Positions 1-10,262 of a stretch of 64,000 bases of DNA are shown here, piece after piece (position 1 is the first letter of the stretch; every line of letters begins with the position of its first letter). Under the pieces are notes generated by a model that made no database searches, was not told the DNA's origin, and saw only the letters and a program-made list of their open reading frames with translations. Location of the stretch: positions 33,959,492 to 34,023,491 of the forward strand of contig CM066914.1 in NCBI GenBank assembly GCA_033964015.1, written 5' to 3'. Source of the stretch: Scolanthus callimorphus (Eukaryota > Cnidaria > Anthozoa > Actiniaria > Edwardsiidae). The translations under genes were made by a program, and so were the position numbers.

Positions 1-105
1 CCCCCTTGTTCTCATGTTTCTTGTAAAAACCTTAAGATGAGCCACCCACTAGCCTCGATACTAGCCACCCCCCTTCTTAAGGGTCTGCATCCGCCACTGG
101 GCATG
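1..105. mobile_element. End of a truncated hAT-like MITE
   Basis: The segment ends in a GCATCCGCCACTGG-like sequence. This resembles the CAG(G/T)GGCGGATCC terminal repeat of the complete elements at 18727 and 54980. The other end lies outside the window, so boundaries and family are tentative. Confidence 0.35.
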
Positions 106-330
106 TACACGATTTCGGTGAAAGTGTTTTATATACTCTGAGGAAATTTTTAAAAGCATGCTTTTATTCACATGTTTATTCCACAATCAAATTATTTGAG
201 ATTGCTGCAAAAATTCGTTGCAGCAACTATGTAAGGAAAGTAAATAAAAATAATAAAAAGAGGAAGTCACAAACGCATGACGTGATTTTTTGTTCTTGTA
301 GCCAGCAATGTTGTTCGCGTGACTCTCATA

Positions 331-586
331 CAGCCGATTGCGTTTGAGCGTTTTACCCTAACAGTTCGCACGTTACGTTTGAGTGTTTGAAAGTTGCGTT
401 GTGAGACAAAAAGTCGGACGTTTCCAAGAGCAACCGCCGTGTTTTTTTTTTCACTGACCAATCATAGAGGACAGAACTCTTTGGTTCGCCATAGAAACGT
501 CTCGTTTCATCCTAGAAACGCAAATTTCAAACGTTCAAACGTAACGTGCGAACTGTTAGGGTAAAACGCTCAAACGCAATCGGCTG
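331..586. mobile_element. 256-bp TA-flanked MITE (Tc1/mariner-type target site)
   Basis: Two arms of about 70 bp (331-400 and 517-586) are inverted copies with about three mismatches, both starting CAGCCGATTGCGTTTGAGCG. A TA dinucleotide flanks each end (329-330 and 587-588). Length, long arms and TA duplication fit a non-autonomous Tc1/mariner-type element. There is no coding potential; reading frames across it are by-products of the inverted repeat. Confidence 0.75.
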
Positions 587-599
587 TATATAACCACAG

Positions 600-1740
600 G
601 CAGACCAGACTAAATATCAGTGGATTGAGTATATTTGTAAATATCGTAAATAAAAGTCTTTTCGCTTCATAATGTCTCTTGTTTACTGTATTTGGTGGAG
701 GTGATGAAATTACTTGAAATCCGATGAAACTCTCATAATTCTCTATATGACTTACTTGCGTTGCCATTTGGGTGGGTTTTAGGGCCATTCCAGGGGGCTT
801 TCCCTTGTTTTCCTTTTCACCTCGATCCCCACTACCATTAATCTGGTCTGCCTGTGCAGTGACGAGAGACCAGAGACGCCAACAATCTGATAAATGTCTG
901 TAGAACGACACCTATCGTATCGTCTATTGAACAGTGTCACCTGGTCACTATCGATCATGGCCACAACTTCTCGACAAAACGTTCACGTTTGAAACGTAAA
1001 CCTACGCGAAAAACTGTCAAGCTTCAGGGTGGAACGCAAGTGGTAGTAATTGAATTCGGTATTACCAATGATCGAAAATGTTTTAACTTTTAAAGCTTAC
1101 TTGTTTGATTTCTTGTTCCCTTACGACTTTCTATCTGATTTATTCTTGGTAAAAAGTGCAGCTCCTGTAGTGCTTTCGTTTGCATGTGCTTTCCGAAAGA
1201 ATAGCTTTTCACAGTATATTCTAGAGCCTCCGTGCCTCATTTCTTTTCCAAACGTGCACCTCTAGCATTTGACAGAACTTTTCAATCGATGACAGAACTT
1301 TTAAGTCGAACGAGCCAACAGCTTCTCGTTGAAATTATCTTGTAATTAAGTAAATATCTGGAAATTGCCTTGCATACTCCAGGGTAGAAATACCCGAAAC
1401 GTTGGAGGAACCAAGAGAGATTTTGTTTCCAAAAACTTGTTGTGTTGACCAGACGAGAGGTTTGTGTCTTGTGGAGGCGCTTGTGTGCCCACGTTTCACA
1501 AAGCGCGCGAAAAACTGTGATACGAAAAATGGAGATAAATACATTTCCCCTGCTTTTATCGTAGCTAACTTCTATCAAAAATTATAAAACAAATTTAGTT
1601 TTTGTATGTGCTATCTGAATAATAGTCCGGGAATGCTGTACTAACTAAAAAACTCGTCGATTTTTTAAATTTAAATGACGGGGGCCCTGTGTAATTGGGG
1701 TATTCCACAAAAATACCTCTCCTTCTTAGCCAATCAGCGC
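600..1740. other. Intergenic stretch with no supported gene
   Basis: This is unique-looking AT-rich DNA. Reading frames on both strands are short and overlap each other without recognisable domains. At 1376-1412 a small hairpin (GGGTA GAAA TACCC) is followed by CGAAACG, which hints at a retroelement fragment but is not a complete motif. Confidence 0.5.
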
Positions 1741-1760
1741 GCGCGATAGAATAGAGGTAT

Positions 1761-3600
1761 GGGATTCTATAGGATTATTCAAAGCTTCAGGAGGCTAGAT
1801 TCCGCTAAGAAAATAGCACGAAAAAAGCGATATCGCACGAGTCGCGCAGCGACGAGGGCGATATCGTCTTTTTGAGTGCTATTTTCGGCGGAATCTACCG
1901 ACTGAACGCTTTGAATATACTTGAATCCTATGATATCTCGTCCTCAATTTACACAAAAAAGAGATATCATAGGATTCTATAGGATTATTCAAAGCTTCAG
2001 GAGGCTAGATTCCGCTAAGAAAATAGCACGAAAAAAGCGATATCGCACGAGTCGCGCAGCGACGAGGGCGATATCGTCTTTTTGAGTGCTATTTTCGGCG
2101 GAATCTACCGACTGAACGCTTTGAATATACTTGAATCCTATGATATCTCGTCCTCATTTACACAAAAAAGAGATATCATAGGATTCTATAGGATTATTCA
2201 AAGCTTCAGGAGGCTAGATTCCGCTAAGAAAATAGCACGAAAAAAGCGATATCGCACGAGTCGCGCAGCGGCGAGGGTGATATCGCCTTTTTGAGTGCTA
2301 TTTTCGGCGGAATCTACCGACTGAACGCTTTGAATGTACTTGAATCCTATGATATCTCGTCCTCAATTTACACAAAAAAGAGATATCATAGGATTCTATA
2401 GGATTATTCAAAGCTTCAGGAGGCTAGATTACGCTAAGAAAATAGCACGAAAAAAGCGATAATCTACCGACTGAACGCTTTGAATATACTTGAATCCTAT
2501 GATATCTCGTCCTCAATTTACACAAAAAAGAGATTCATAGGATTCTATAGGATTATTCAAAGCTTCAGGAGGCTAGATTCCGCTAAGAAAATAGCACGAA
2601 AAAAGCGATATCGCACGAGTCGCGCAGCGACGAGGGTGATATCGCCTTTTTGAGTGCTATTTTCGGCGGAATCTACCGACTGAACGCTTTGAATGTACTT
2701 GAATCCTATGATATCTCGTCCTCAATTTATGTATCAGTCAATTCCAGCGGTGACCATGCCCCCCGGGCTTTTGGTCATTTCTAAAAATAAAACTGAAAAT
2801 TCCCCGCCCCCGGGCTAGCAAAAATGCAGAATACCCCACGGGGGGGAACACAAAAAGCGGAAAAATGCCCCACCCCCGGGACGAGAAAAAGACGGTAACT
2901 CTGCGTGACAAAGCTTCACAACAAAAACTTCAACTCCATTATACTGTCCGAGCATTTACAATTCGTTTTTAAATGTACTTTAGTTTTCTCGTCTTTGAAC
3001 GAGTTCTCATTTCACTGAAAGTGAGACAAAATATAAATAAAGAAGTGACATTCCTCGGCCATTCGCGGTTGTAGCCATTTAGCTGCATCTCTCAATGCGA
3101 AATTTACGCCTTTATTCTATTTGCAGAGCAACTATTTCGCAGTTATGTTACTTGACTTTTTGCGAAAAACGTGGTGTATACTGTGTATACGGGCCATGCT
3201 CTGCATTATATTTTATGTGGCGTTATTTTCTGTAGTTCGCAAAACCCGACGCGCTTGAGATGAGAAAACCAAAATTCCCCACCCCCCTCCCCCGGGGAAA
3301 AAACAATTCCCGACCCGGGGCCAGCAAAATTTTCAAAATTCCCCACCCCAGGGAAGGCACTGGTGTGCAAATGCCCCACGGTGTCCGGGGGGGGGGGAAT
3401 GGTCACCGCTGGAATTGACTGATACATTACACAAAAAAGAGATATCATAGGATTCTATAGGATTATTCAAGCTTCAGGAGGCTAGATTACGCTAAGAAAA
3501 TAGCACGAAAAAAAGCGATAATCTACCGACCGAACGCTTTGAATATACTTGAATCCTATGATATCTCGTCCTCAATTTACACAAAAAAGAGATATCATAT
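1761..3600. repeat. Tandem array of about 210-bp foldback units upstream of the helicase gene
   Basis: Six units begin at about 1761, 1971, 2180, 2390, 2539 and 3449 with AGGATTCTATAGGATTATTC. Each full unit is itself an imperfect palindrome: an 85-bp left arm opening GAGATATCATAGGATTC is answered by a right arm closing GAATCCTATGATATCTC. The units at 2390 and 3449 lack the central palindrome. A separate MITE (2730-3426) interrupts the array. The array ends about 75 bp before the helicase start codon, so it probably lies in or next to that gene's promoter. Confidence 0.85.
2730..3426. mobile_element. 697-bp PIF/Harbinger-like MITE with TTA target duplication
   Basis: The ends are inverted copies: TGTATCAGTCAATTCCAGCG on the left and its complement on the right. 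TTA flanks both sides (2727-2729, 3427-3429). The insertion is inside the tandem array, so the empty site is known from sister units: CTCAATTTACACAAAA becomes CTCAATTTA + element + TTACACAAAA. A 3-bp TTA duplication is typical of PIF/Harbinger (TWA). The internal sequence has CCCCGGG-rich blocks near each end and no transposase. Confidence 0.85.
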
Positions 3601-3676
3601 GGATTCTACTGATAACTCTTACCTGACATGGATTGCTTGGGCTTCCTGTGGCAGGCCTGGCCGCAAAGTATCAAAT

Positions 3677-5224
3677 ATGGCGGCGTTCGTCCCGCGCGTT
3701 GTGCAACGAAAAACTGAGAAAAAGAAGACTTCGTCGGCTACAAACAAGCCAGCCACAACAACAACTAAAGTAGCAAAGAATGAGGTACAGTTTGTGGATC
3801 TAAGAGTGGTAGGTACTATACCTTCTACTTCTATTTGTGAGGAGAAAACTAACATTCGCACAGCTGCAAAATGCGAAGAGAACGAGGACGAAATTGTATC
3901 GTATAGTAAGAATCAAAGATGGCCCGAGCCTGGTGACCCAGTTTGTGTGGTTTGTGGTCGGTATGGTGAGTACATATGTGATAAAACTGAGCAAGATGTG
4001 TGTAGCTCTGAATGCAAAGCTAATCATCTTCGTGCTATGGGACATACGACACAAGGTCACAGCTCGTGTCATGCTACAGACGATCAGAAAACGCTACAAG
4101 TAGAGAACACAGCTGGAATCTCTCGACAGGAGTTTTTATATACGGAACATCCTACAATAGCTTCACTCTCCAGAGAACAAATCCAAAGCCTCAGAAACAG
4201 TGTCGAAATTGAAGTAAAGGGTGAAAATGTTGTGTCACCTATCCTAGAATTCTATCATTGCTCTTTCACTGATACACTTTGTGAGAATCTAGCACATCAT
4301 GGTTATCACTCGCCAACCCCAGTACAAATGCAAGCGATCCCCTTAGGACTGAGTGGCCGAGATGTTATGGTTTGTGCAAGCACTGGATCAGGGAAAACAG
4401 CAGCATTTTTATTGCCTTTGGTCACTAGAATTTCTCACCTAACAGGTAAATATTTTTGTTGTGTACGTGGTATTTGTGGCCATGAGGCCTGAAAGGATAT
4501 AATGTAAAATAACTCCCAGCATTCTCTCTCTCCCAGTCCAGAATCAAGAGGTGTTCACAAGAGGTGTGAAAAAACTTTAGACAAAAACAAAAAAAAACAA
4601 TTTCACATTCATGTACCTTGTTTATATATGCCAGAATACAAATAAAAAGCCACAGAAAAACAGTCCTTAGAATATATTAATTTAGAATTATATCAGGCTA
4701 TTGGATCCATTGGTCATCTATTGCAAGAAAATTAATTTAAACTACCTAGTGTAAACCTAACGGTTAAATTAGGCCCTAGGCATTTCCTTATACTGAAAAC
4801 TTAAATATATGAAAATAATGTAAAAATGTAAAATAGGAAATGCGAAATAAATGTATTGTATTGTATTGTACCATTCTAAGAGGAAAAATAATTATACAAG
4901 CCCTGTATTGTTTGTAATAACTTATTTACCTACTTAGATTTTAATTGCACTATTTTTGATATAATTGGATGCTCTTCTCTGCACTACAATAAGAAAATTA
5001 ATAATATATAAATATCAAATATGAATAACGTTAGAAGTATAGGTTGTACTTAAAACTAGGATTTTACGGTAGGAGTATCTTCCTCCTTCCTTCTACATGT
5101 ACACTGTGTGGTTCCAAAAAATATCCATACCCCCCGCGAAAGGGTGTTGAAAAGTGACCCCCCCACCCGTCTGGAATTTCCAAAGAAAAATACAGTATTT
5201 GTATGGAAAAGATCAGGTAAATTG

Positions 5225-5274
<50 letters not shown>

Positions 5275-8200
5275 ACCCCTCCGGAATTTCCAATCCCTTC
5301 TGTAGGGGGGTATGGATAATTTCTGGAAACAAACAATATAGAACAGCAATGATTATTATACACAACTAAAGTTTCTTTTTAATATATAATTCCTAAGCCC
5401 AGCTGACTAGTAGAAGTCCTGACATACATTCTATATATGGGTTGGTGCTTGCTCCAACAAGAGAACTTTGCATGCAAATTGAAAGCCAGGCCAAGGACTT
5501 GGTGCAAGGAATTCCAAACATGAGGACTGCATTACTGATAGGTGGACTTCCAATGCCACCTCAGTTACATAGACTAAAGGTAAGCAGGGATTGGGGTGGG
5601 GTACCTCCATATAAAAATGTTGGGGTGCTTGACAGGAAAACTGAAATTGACCCTTCCCTCCCCCAAGAGATAGCAATTTGGAATATCTTCAATCTAGGAA
5701 AGATGTATAATTTTCTGACTTTAGATGGGAGTGCAAATTGTTATAGCTACACCAGGTCGACTTGTTGAGATATTATCAAGAGAAGCCATAGATTTCAGCC
5801 ATGTTATCAGCTGTGTTGTAGATGAAGTGGACACAATGCTGCAGCTGGGATTTGAACAACAGGTATGCCATACATAGAATCTTGAGAATTATGCATAGAA
5901 TCACATGAAATAGTATCTCAAAATTCAAAGCTTAAGTCAGTAGATTGTGCTATTTTCTTAGCTGAAGAATCGAATAATCAGGATAGAATCATGTGTTCCC
6001 AGCAAAGTCTTTTGCAGGATTAAGAAAAGATTATTGTGACTGTTTTCTGGCTAGTAAATCTTCTTATGATAATGATGCTAGTAAATCTTCTTATAATCTA
6101 TGCTTAAAAGCATTTCTTCAGATAAAACAGATTGCTAAGTGTTTGATAGTAACAAAAAAACTTGTAAAAGTCTTTGACATTTTGGTTAATCCAAAAATTT
6201 ATTCAGCATGCAAAATGTCTCAGTCTGTGCCTTGTTTTAGGTTAATGAAATTATTGGTCAACTAAATAATACAAGACAGATGATGCTATTTTCAGCGACT
6301 ATTCCTGCAAGTATTGAATCAGTGGCCAAGAAATTGTTACAAAACCCAGTTTATGTCTCAGTTGGTCTTCCAAGCACTCCTACTTTAGCTGTTAAGCAAA
6401 TAGTGCTTTGGGTGGAGGAGAAGTCAAAGAAGAACAAGCTGTTTTCCATACTGAAAGATTCCAAACATTACAATCCACCAGTTGTAGTGTTTGTGGAATC
6501 TAAAGTTGGGGCTGACATGCTTGCTGAGGCTGTTAGTAAGGTAGGAGTCTTTAGTTAATGGTTTATATGTAGTATGAATGATACATGAAGCAGGAACAAG
6601 TGTTAGTATCACTTGCACAGTTAAAGTTTTACTCCTGCTTATCTCTGAGTCCTGGAGTGTGATGTTATTCAATGTAAACACCTATGAAAGACTTCATATT
6701 TGAAACATTCACAAGGCAAATTAAGGAACTGAAACACTAAAATCCTCCCTATCTTTTGTTTCAATAGACAAGAGTTCTAATAGGCCACCTGCACTAACTG
6801 GGCCATGTGACCCAAATCCAATACATTCTGAGTAAAATTCATCTCGCTGCCATTTGTGCCAGGTTAGAGATTTCATGCTGAAACATCTGTTTCTGACAAA
6901 AATCAACTTGTTCTTTGTATTTCTGGAATTGATTTTGACAAAACATCTTGTTAAGTGGTAGTTGGGGTTCACGTGACCCTGTAAGTGTAAGTGGGAAATA
7001 AAGACACATAATTTTTATGTACCAGTACACTTATCACATTCCAATGTTAAAAGTTTTGTCTGGTTCGTTGATTTTTATTGGCTGATTGGGAACCCATTTA
7101 TTATTCTGATTCCTGATGATCCAGTGATCACTGACTGGTGAAATGCAGGTTGGTCTAACCACAGCCCTAACAAATCATCTCTATTGGCTGATTGCATGTT
7201 TAAACCGCATCAGGGGGTTGAGGACCTCTCTTTAAAAGACCCCCTCCCCTGGAATTTCCACTCGTGAAACATACCCCCTGGAATTTCCAACCTCATAAAA
7301 GATGCCCTCCCTGGAAAATCTATTTTTGGATAAAATGTCCCTGGAAAGTCACCTTTTGTACACCCCCCCCCCCCCCCCCCCTTGGAATTTCCAGTCTCCA
7401 GACATACCCCCTCCCATGGAATTTCCAGAGTCCAATACAACCCCCCTGGAAAATTTTCCATAGGTCCTCAACCCCCCTGGTGCAGTTTAAAATGCAATCA
7501 GCCATTGATACCTGGTCTGCCCTCTGTTTATTTTAGGTATGTGGCATTCCTTGCATGTCAATGCATGGTGACAAGCCACAGACTGAGAGAACTGCCACCT
7601 TGCAGTCATTCCTTTCAGGCTCCTGTCCTATTATTATTAGCACAGGAGTTCTTGGGAGGGGTGTGGATCTACTGAACATCAGACAGGTGAGTGAAGTGTC
7701 TGTGTCGCACACGTCTCATAGCAACAGGTGTATTTCAAAATGAACTTAGGACGTCCCACTGCCTCTCAGCTAGTTCAGTTGTCAGGGGTTGAAGCTGAAT
7801 AATAAATAAGGGCCATTCTATTAGCTGCACCCCCCTACTTGTCCATCCCCAATGTAGGGCTCACAACTTACTCAATGAGGGTCCACTACACTGACTAGGG
7901 AACCTCATAATTGGATATATTGATATAAAAAAAAGTGTTCACTAAATGAACATTGAACAATGAATGAACGTTTGTTTTTTTTAACTGCTACGGTATTTTT
8001 ATTGGCAAATGAGCCCATGTAACCGTTTCTGCTACACAGCGCCAATAAAATATGTCTACTTCTATATTGATACTTCAAAAATGTAAAACTACAAAAATGT
8101 GCATGAATATCATGTTTGCTACATCTACTAATCATGCTATTGTATTTACAGGTAATAAATTTTGATATGCCAGCAACATATGAGGAGTATGTGCACCAGG

Positions 8201-8463
8201 TTGGTCGTGCAGGAAGATTAGGTGTCAAGGGATGGGCAATTAGCTTCATCAATAATGGCAACAAGAGCCTATTTCTACAGTTAATCGAGAACCTTACCCC
8301 CCTTGGTGTGTCTTTGCCTGCAGAAATAACACAGTCTGTGCACATACAACAGCAGAGGCATCAGGCACGGCAAAATGTAAAAAGGAAAGAAATGGATGAG
8401 ATCGTGAATACTTCTAATCTAATGGATCTTTTAAAAAATCACTCTGAGAAGAGGAAGAGGTAG
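3677..8463 (+). CDS. DDX59: DDX59-like ATP-dependent RNA helicase with HIT zinc finger
   Basis: Six exons join in frame: 3677-4445, 5398-5579, 5725-5862, 6241-6540, 7537-7686, 8152-8463. All introns are GT-AG. The product is 616 aa, about the length of vertebrate DDX59. Seen in order: a lysine-rich N terminus, a HIT-type zinc finger (about 90-125, [12 protein letters not shown] then SSEC, H, H, C), Q motif (about 192-219), Walker A ASTGSGKT (234-241), PTREL, TPGRL, motif II, SAT (381-383), RGVD (504-507) and HQVGRAGR (528-535), then a basic tail. The HIT finger plus helicase order identifies the DDX59 family, known in vertebrates for links to ciliary/Hedgehog signalling and orofaciodigital syndrome. 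The start is the first ATG after the foldback array, in a MAAF context; an upstream in-frame ATG lies inside the array and is less likely. Motif II reads DEVD instead of DEAD (about 350-353). Confidence 0.95.
4446..5397 (+). other. Intron 1 of the helicase gene with LINE-type 3' tail and poly-C MITE
   Basis: Around 4842-4872 AATAAA is followed by an ATTGT short tandem repeat, a pattern typical of 3' ends of non-LTR elements. At 5106-5330 lies a palindromic MITE containing a run of 49 C (5226-5274). The acceptor of exon 2 follows a pyrimidine-rich tract ending TTCCTAAG. Confidence 0.6.
5106..5330. mobile_element. MITE with TGTGTGGTTCCA ends and C49 core
   Basis: The left end TGTGTGGTTCCAAAAAATAT is inverted at the right end (GGTATGGATAATTTCTGGAA). 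The interior has two CTGGAATTTCC blocks separated by C-rich runs. A near-identical element lies at 55510-55706 in a FUT8 intron, which confirms the boundaries. The long poly-C run explains spurious glycine- and proline-rich reading frames. Confidence 0.7.
6781..6998. mobile_element. Diverged MITE in helicase intron 4 (TAGGCCA family)
   Basis: The left end TAGGCCACCTGCACTAACTG and internal blocks (GAATTGATTTTGACAAAACAT, TGCCAGGTTAGAGATTT-like) match the better copy at 30237-30468. The right end is degraded. No coding potential. Confidence 0.6.
7200..7490. repeat. C-rich GGAATTTCC repeat block in helicase intron 4
   Basis: Seven or so degenerate units of CCCCCTGGAATTTCCA, some inverted, end in a block of 17 C. 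An inverted pair of AACCGCATCAGGGGGTTGAG and its complement frames the block (about 7203-7226 and 7467-7492). This suggests an expanded foldback element. Confidence 0.55.
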
Positions 8464-10262
8464 CACAGTCTAATACCCAGACATTACTTTTTTCATTTTT
8501 TTTTGTCAAAAGCATTATGGAAGGTGTATCCAAACCTGATCTGGTATACACTGTATACCTAGAAGCATGTGGGTACGAGACTGAGCAACGTAGACTGCTT
8601 TTCACATGACCAGCACCAGTATAAAGTAAGAAGCATTTATTGAGAATGAAAGAATACAGGAATGTCAATATTATTTTATTATTTACAATATTTAAGTGTA
8701 ACGTACAGTGTACCTTTTTATACCTTAGCAAGAAGTTTCTAGTATTGCAGTTATTCAATTATTACCCTTTCACCACACCAGCAAAATTAAAGACACAGAG
8801 CTCATCCCACTGGCAGTTTTGAATTTTAACGAGCAAAATAACTCAAACTTGAATCTCTCACAAAACTTGTGGGAAACCATGTGCTTTTGGGAGGATTGTG
8901 GCAAAACCCTTTAGAGCGAATTTCACATGACTCTAGTGAAACCAATCACAAAGTAATTACACCAATTGGGCAGTCGCAAAAAATCCCCCCCCCCCCCAAA
9001 CTGTTGAGGACCTCTGGAATTCCAGTGTGGGTGGTCAAAATGGAGCTCGGAATGCCAGGGTGGGTGTTGTCCAATGCGACAATTTTGAAACTTTCGACTG
9101 GACTTTTTATTATTATTTGCAGCCCTGGTTAGCAGTGCGCTCACAAAAACGGATGGAAATAAAGCCTAAGAACGGCTTCACTAAATGAAAAAAAAAGAAA
9201 ATGAAACTTCTCATGGGGTATTGACAGAGTTATCTTTGATGGCTTGTAATTTTTTTTTTGGCTTGTAAAATAGCATTGGCATTATTGACATTTCTTCATT
9301 GTTGGAATTGACTGACGTTAGTGTTATGTACTGGTACAACCTTGTTGAAAAATGTTGATCAGAACAAGTTACTAAAATTAATGCATGCCAACAGAGGCTC
9401 ATTGGGAACACATCAATTCGAGATGATAGAGAACAAAATCTGACTCTTGGTTTTCATCCAAAAAGGTACGGTCCTGAATTTATGATACAGTATAGTGCAT
9501 GCACTATAAACACATGTCTATGTCTCCATGACCCTTTGGAGGCGCAGGCACTAGTAACTTCTGATCAACTTTTTATTGAAAAAGGCATAGATAGTGGATT
9601 ATGTTTTTTGTGTATATAAAAGGAATTGTATATGACTGTACATATCTATGGGCTGCAAATAAATGAAAGAAATTGTTATATACATTTATGTGTTATGTAC
9701 AATGCTGGATGCAATCTTTTTTGCTATACACAGTACTACAATCCTGAACTCTTTACCTTTAGGCTAGTTTTTATGTGACCTATGCTTTCATTGAATGTGA
9801 AACAATGGGTGATACACATTATGACTATGAGTTATGCCCATTGCCATGACAATACATACAATCCCAAACTTCTATAGAACTCTATTCTATCAAAGTGATG
9901 AGCTTGCAATGGTACACTTGTGAGATCCACGAACACATATAACCCAACAATGGATTACATGACACACAGCTCAAGGAATTCAATTGAAACTATCCTCAAG
10001 ACTTAGAGATTAATGTACATGATGTGGCTATTGGCCACTGAAAACACCTAGAATTATTACTGTTCTATTAGATACATATTTTAAAAAGACACACTACAGA
10101 AAAATGGTAAATTTCTTGATCACTAAAAACAATGTTTTCTCTGCTAATTTGGCAAGTTTTTGATATTTTTGTTTATTAATCTTTTTCTAACTAAAGAATT
10201 ATATTTAGTCTATTTGATGTCTATGATTATGTTTTCATTCTTTGGGGCAACAAGTATAGTAG
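8464..10262. other. Tail-to-tail spacer between helicase and small acidic gene
   Basis: AT-rich DNA with no supported coding exon. It must hold the 3' ends of both flanking genes, since they converge. At 8970-9070 there is one degenerate GGAATTCCAGGGTGGGTGG unit of the type that is tandem at 29040-29260. AATAAA occurs at about 9658 on the plus strand, far from the helicase stop, so the real polyadenylation site is not resolved. Confidence 0.5.

Noticed and set aside
1376..1412. Third hammerhead-like site (hairpin followed by CGAAACG)
   Set aside because: No CUGANGA box is present, so the ribozyme core is missing.
5056..5363. Glycine- or proline-rich frames
   Set aside because: They read through a 49-base C run inside a MITE.
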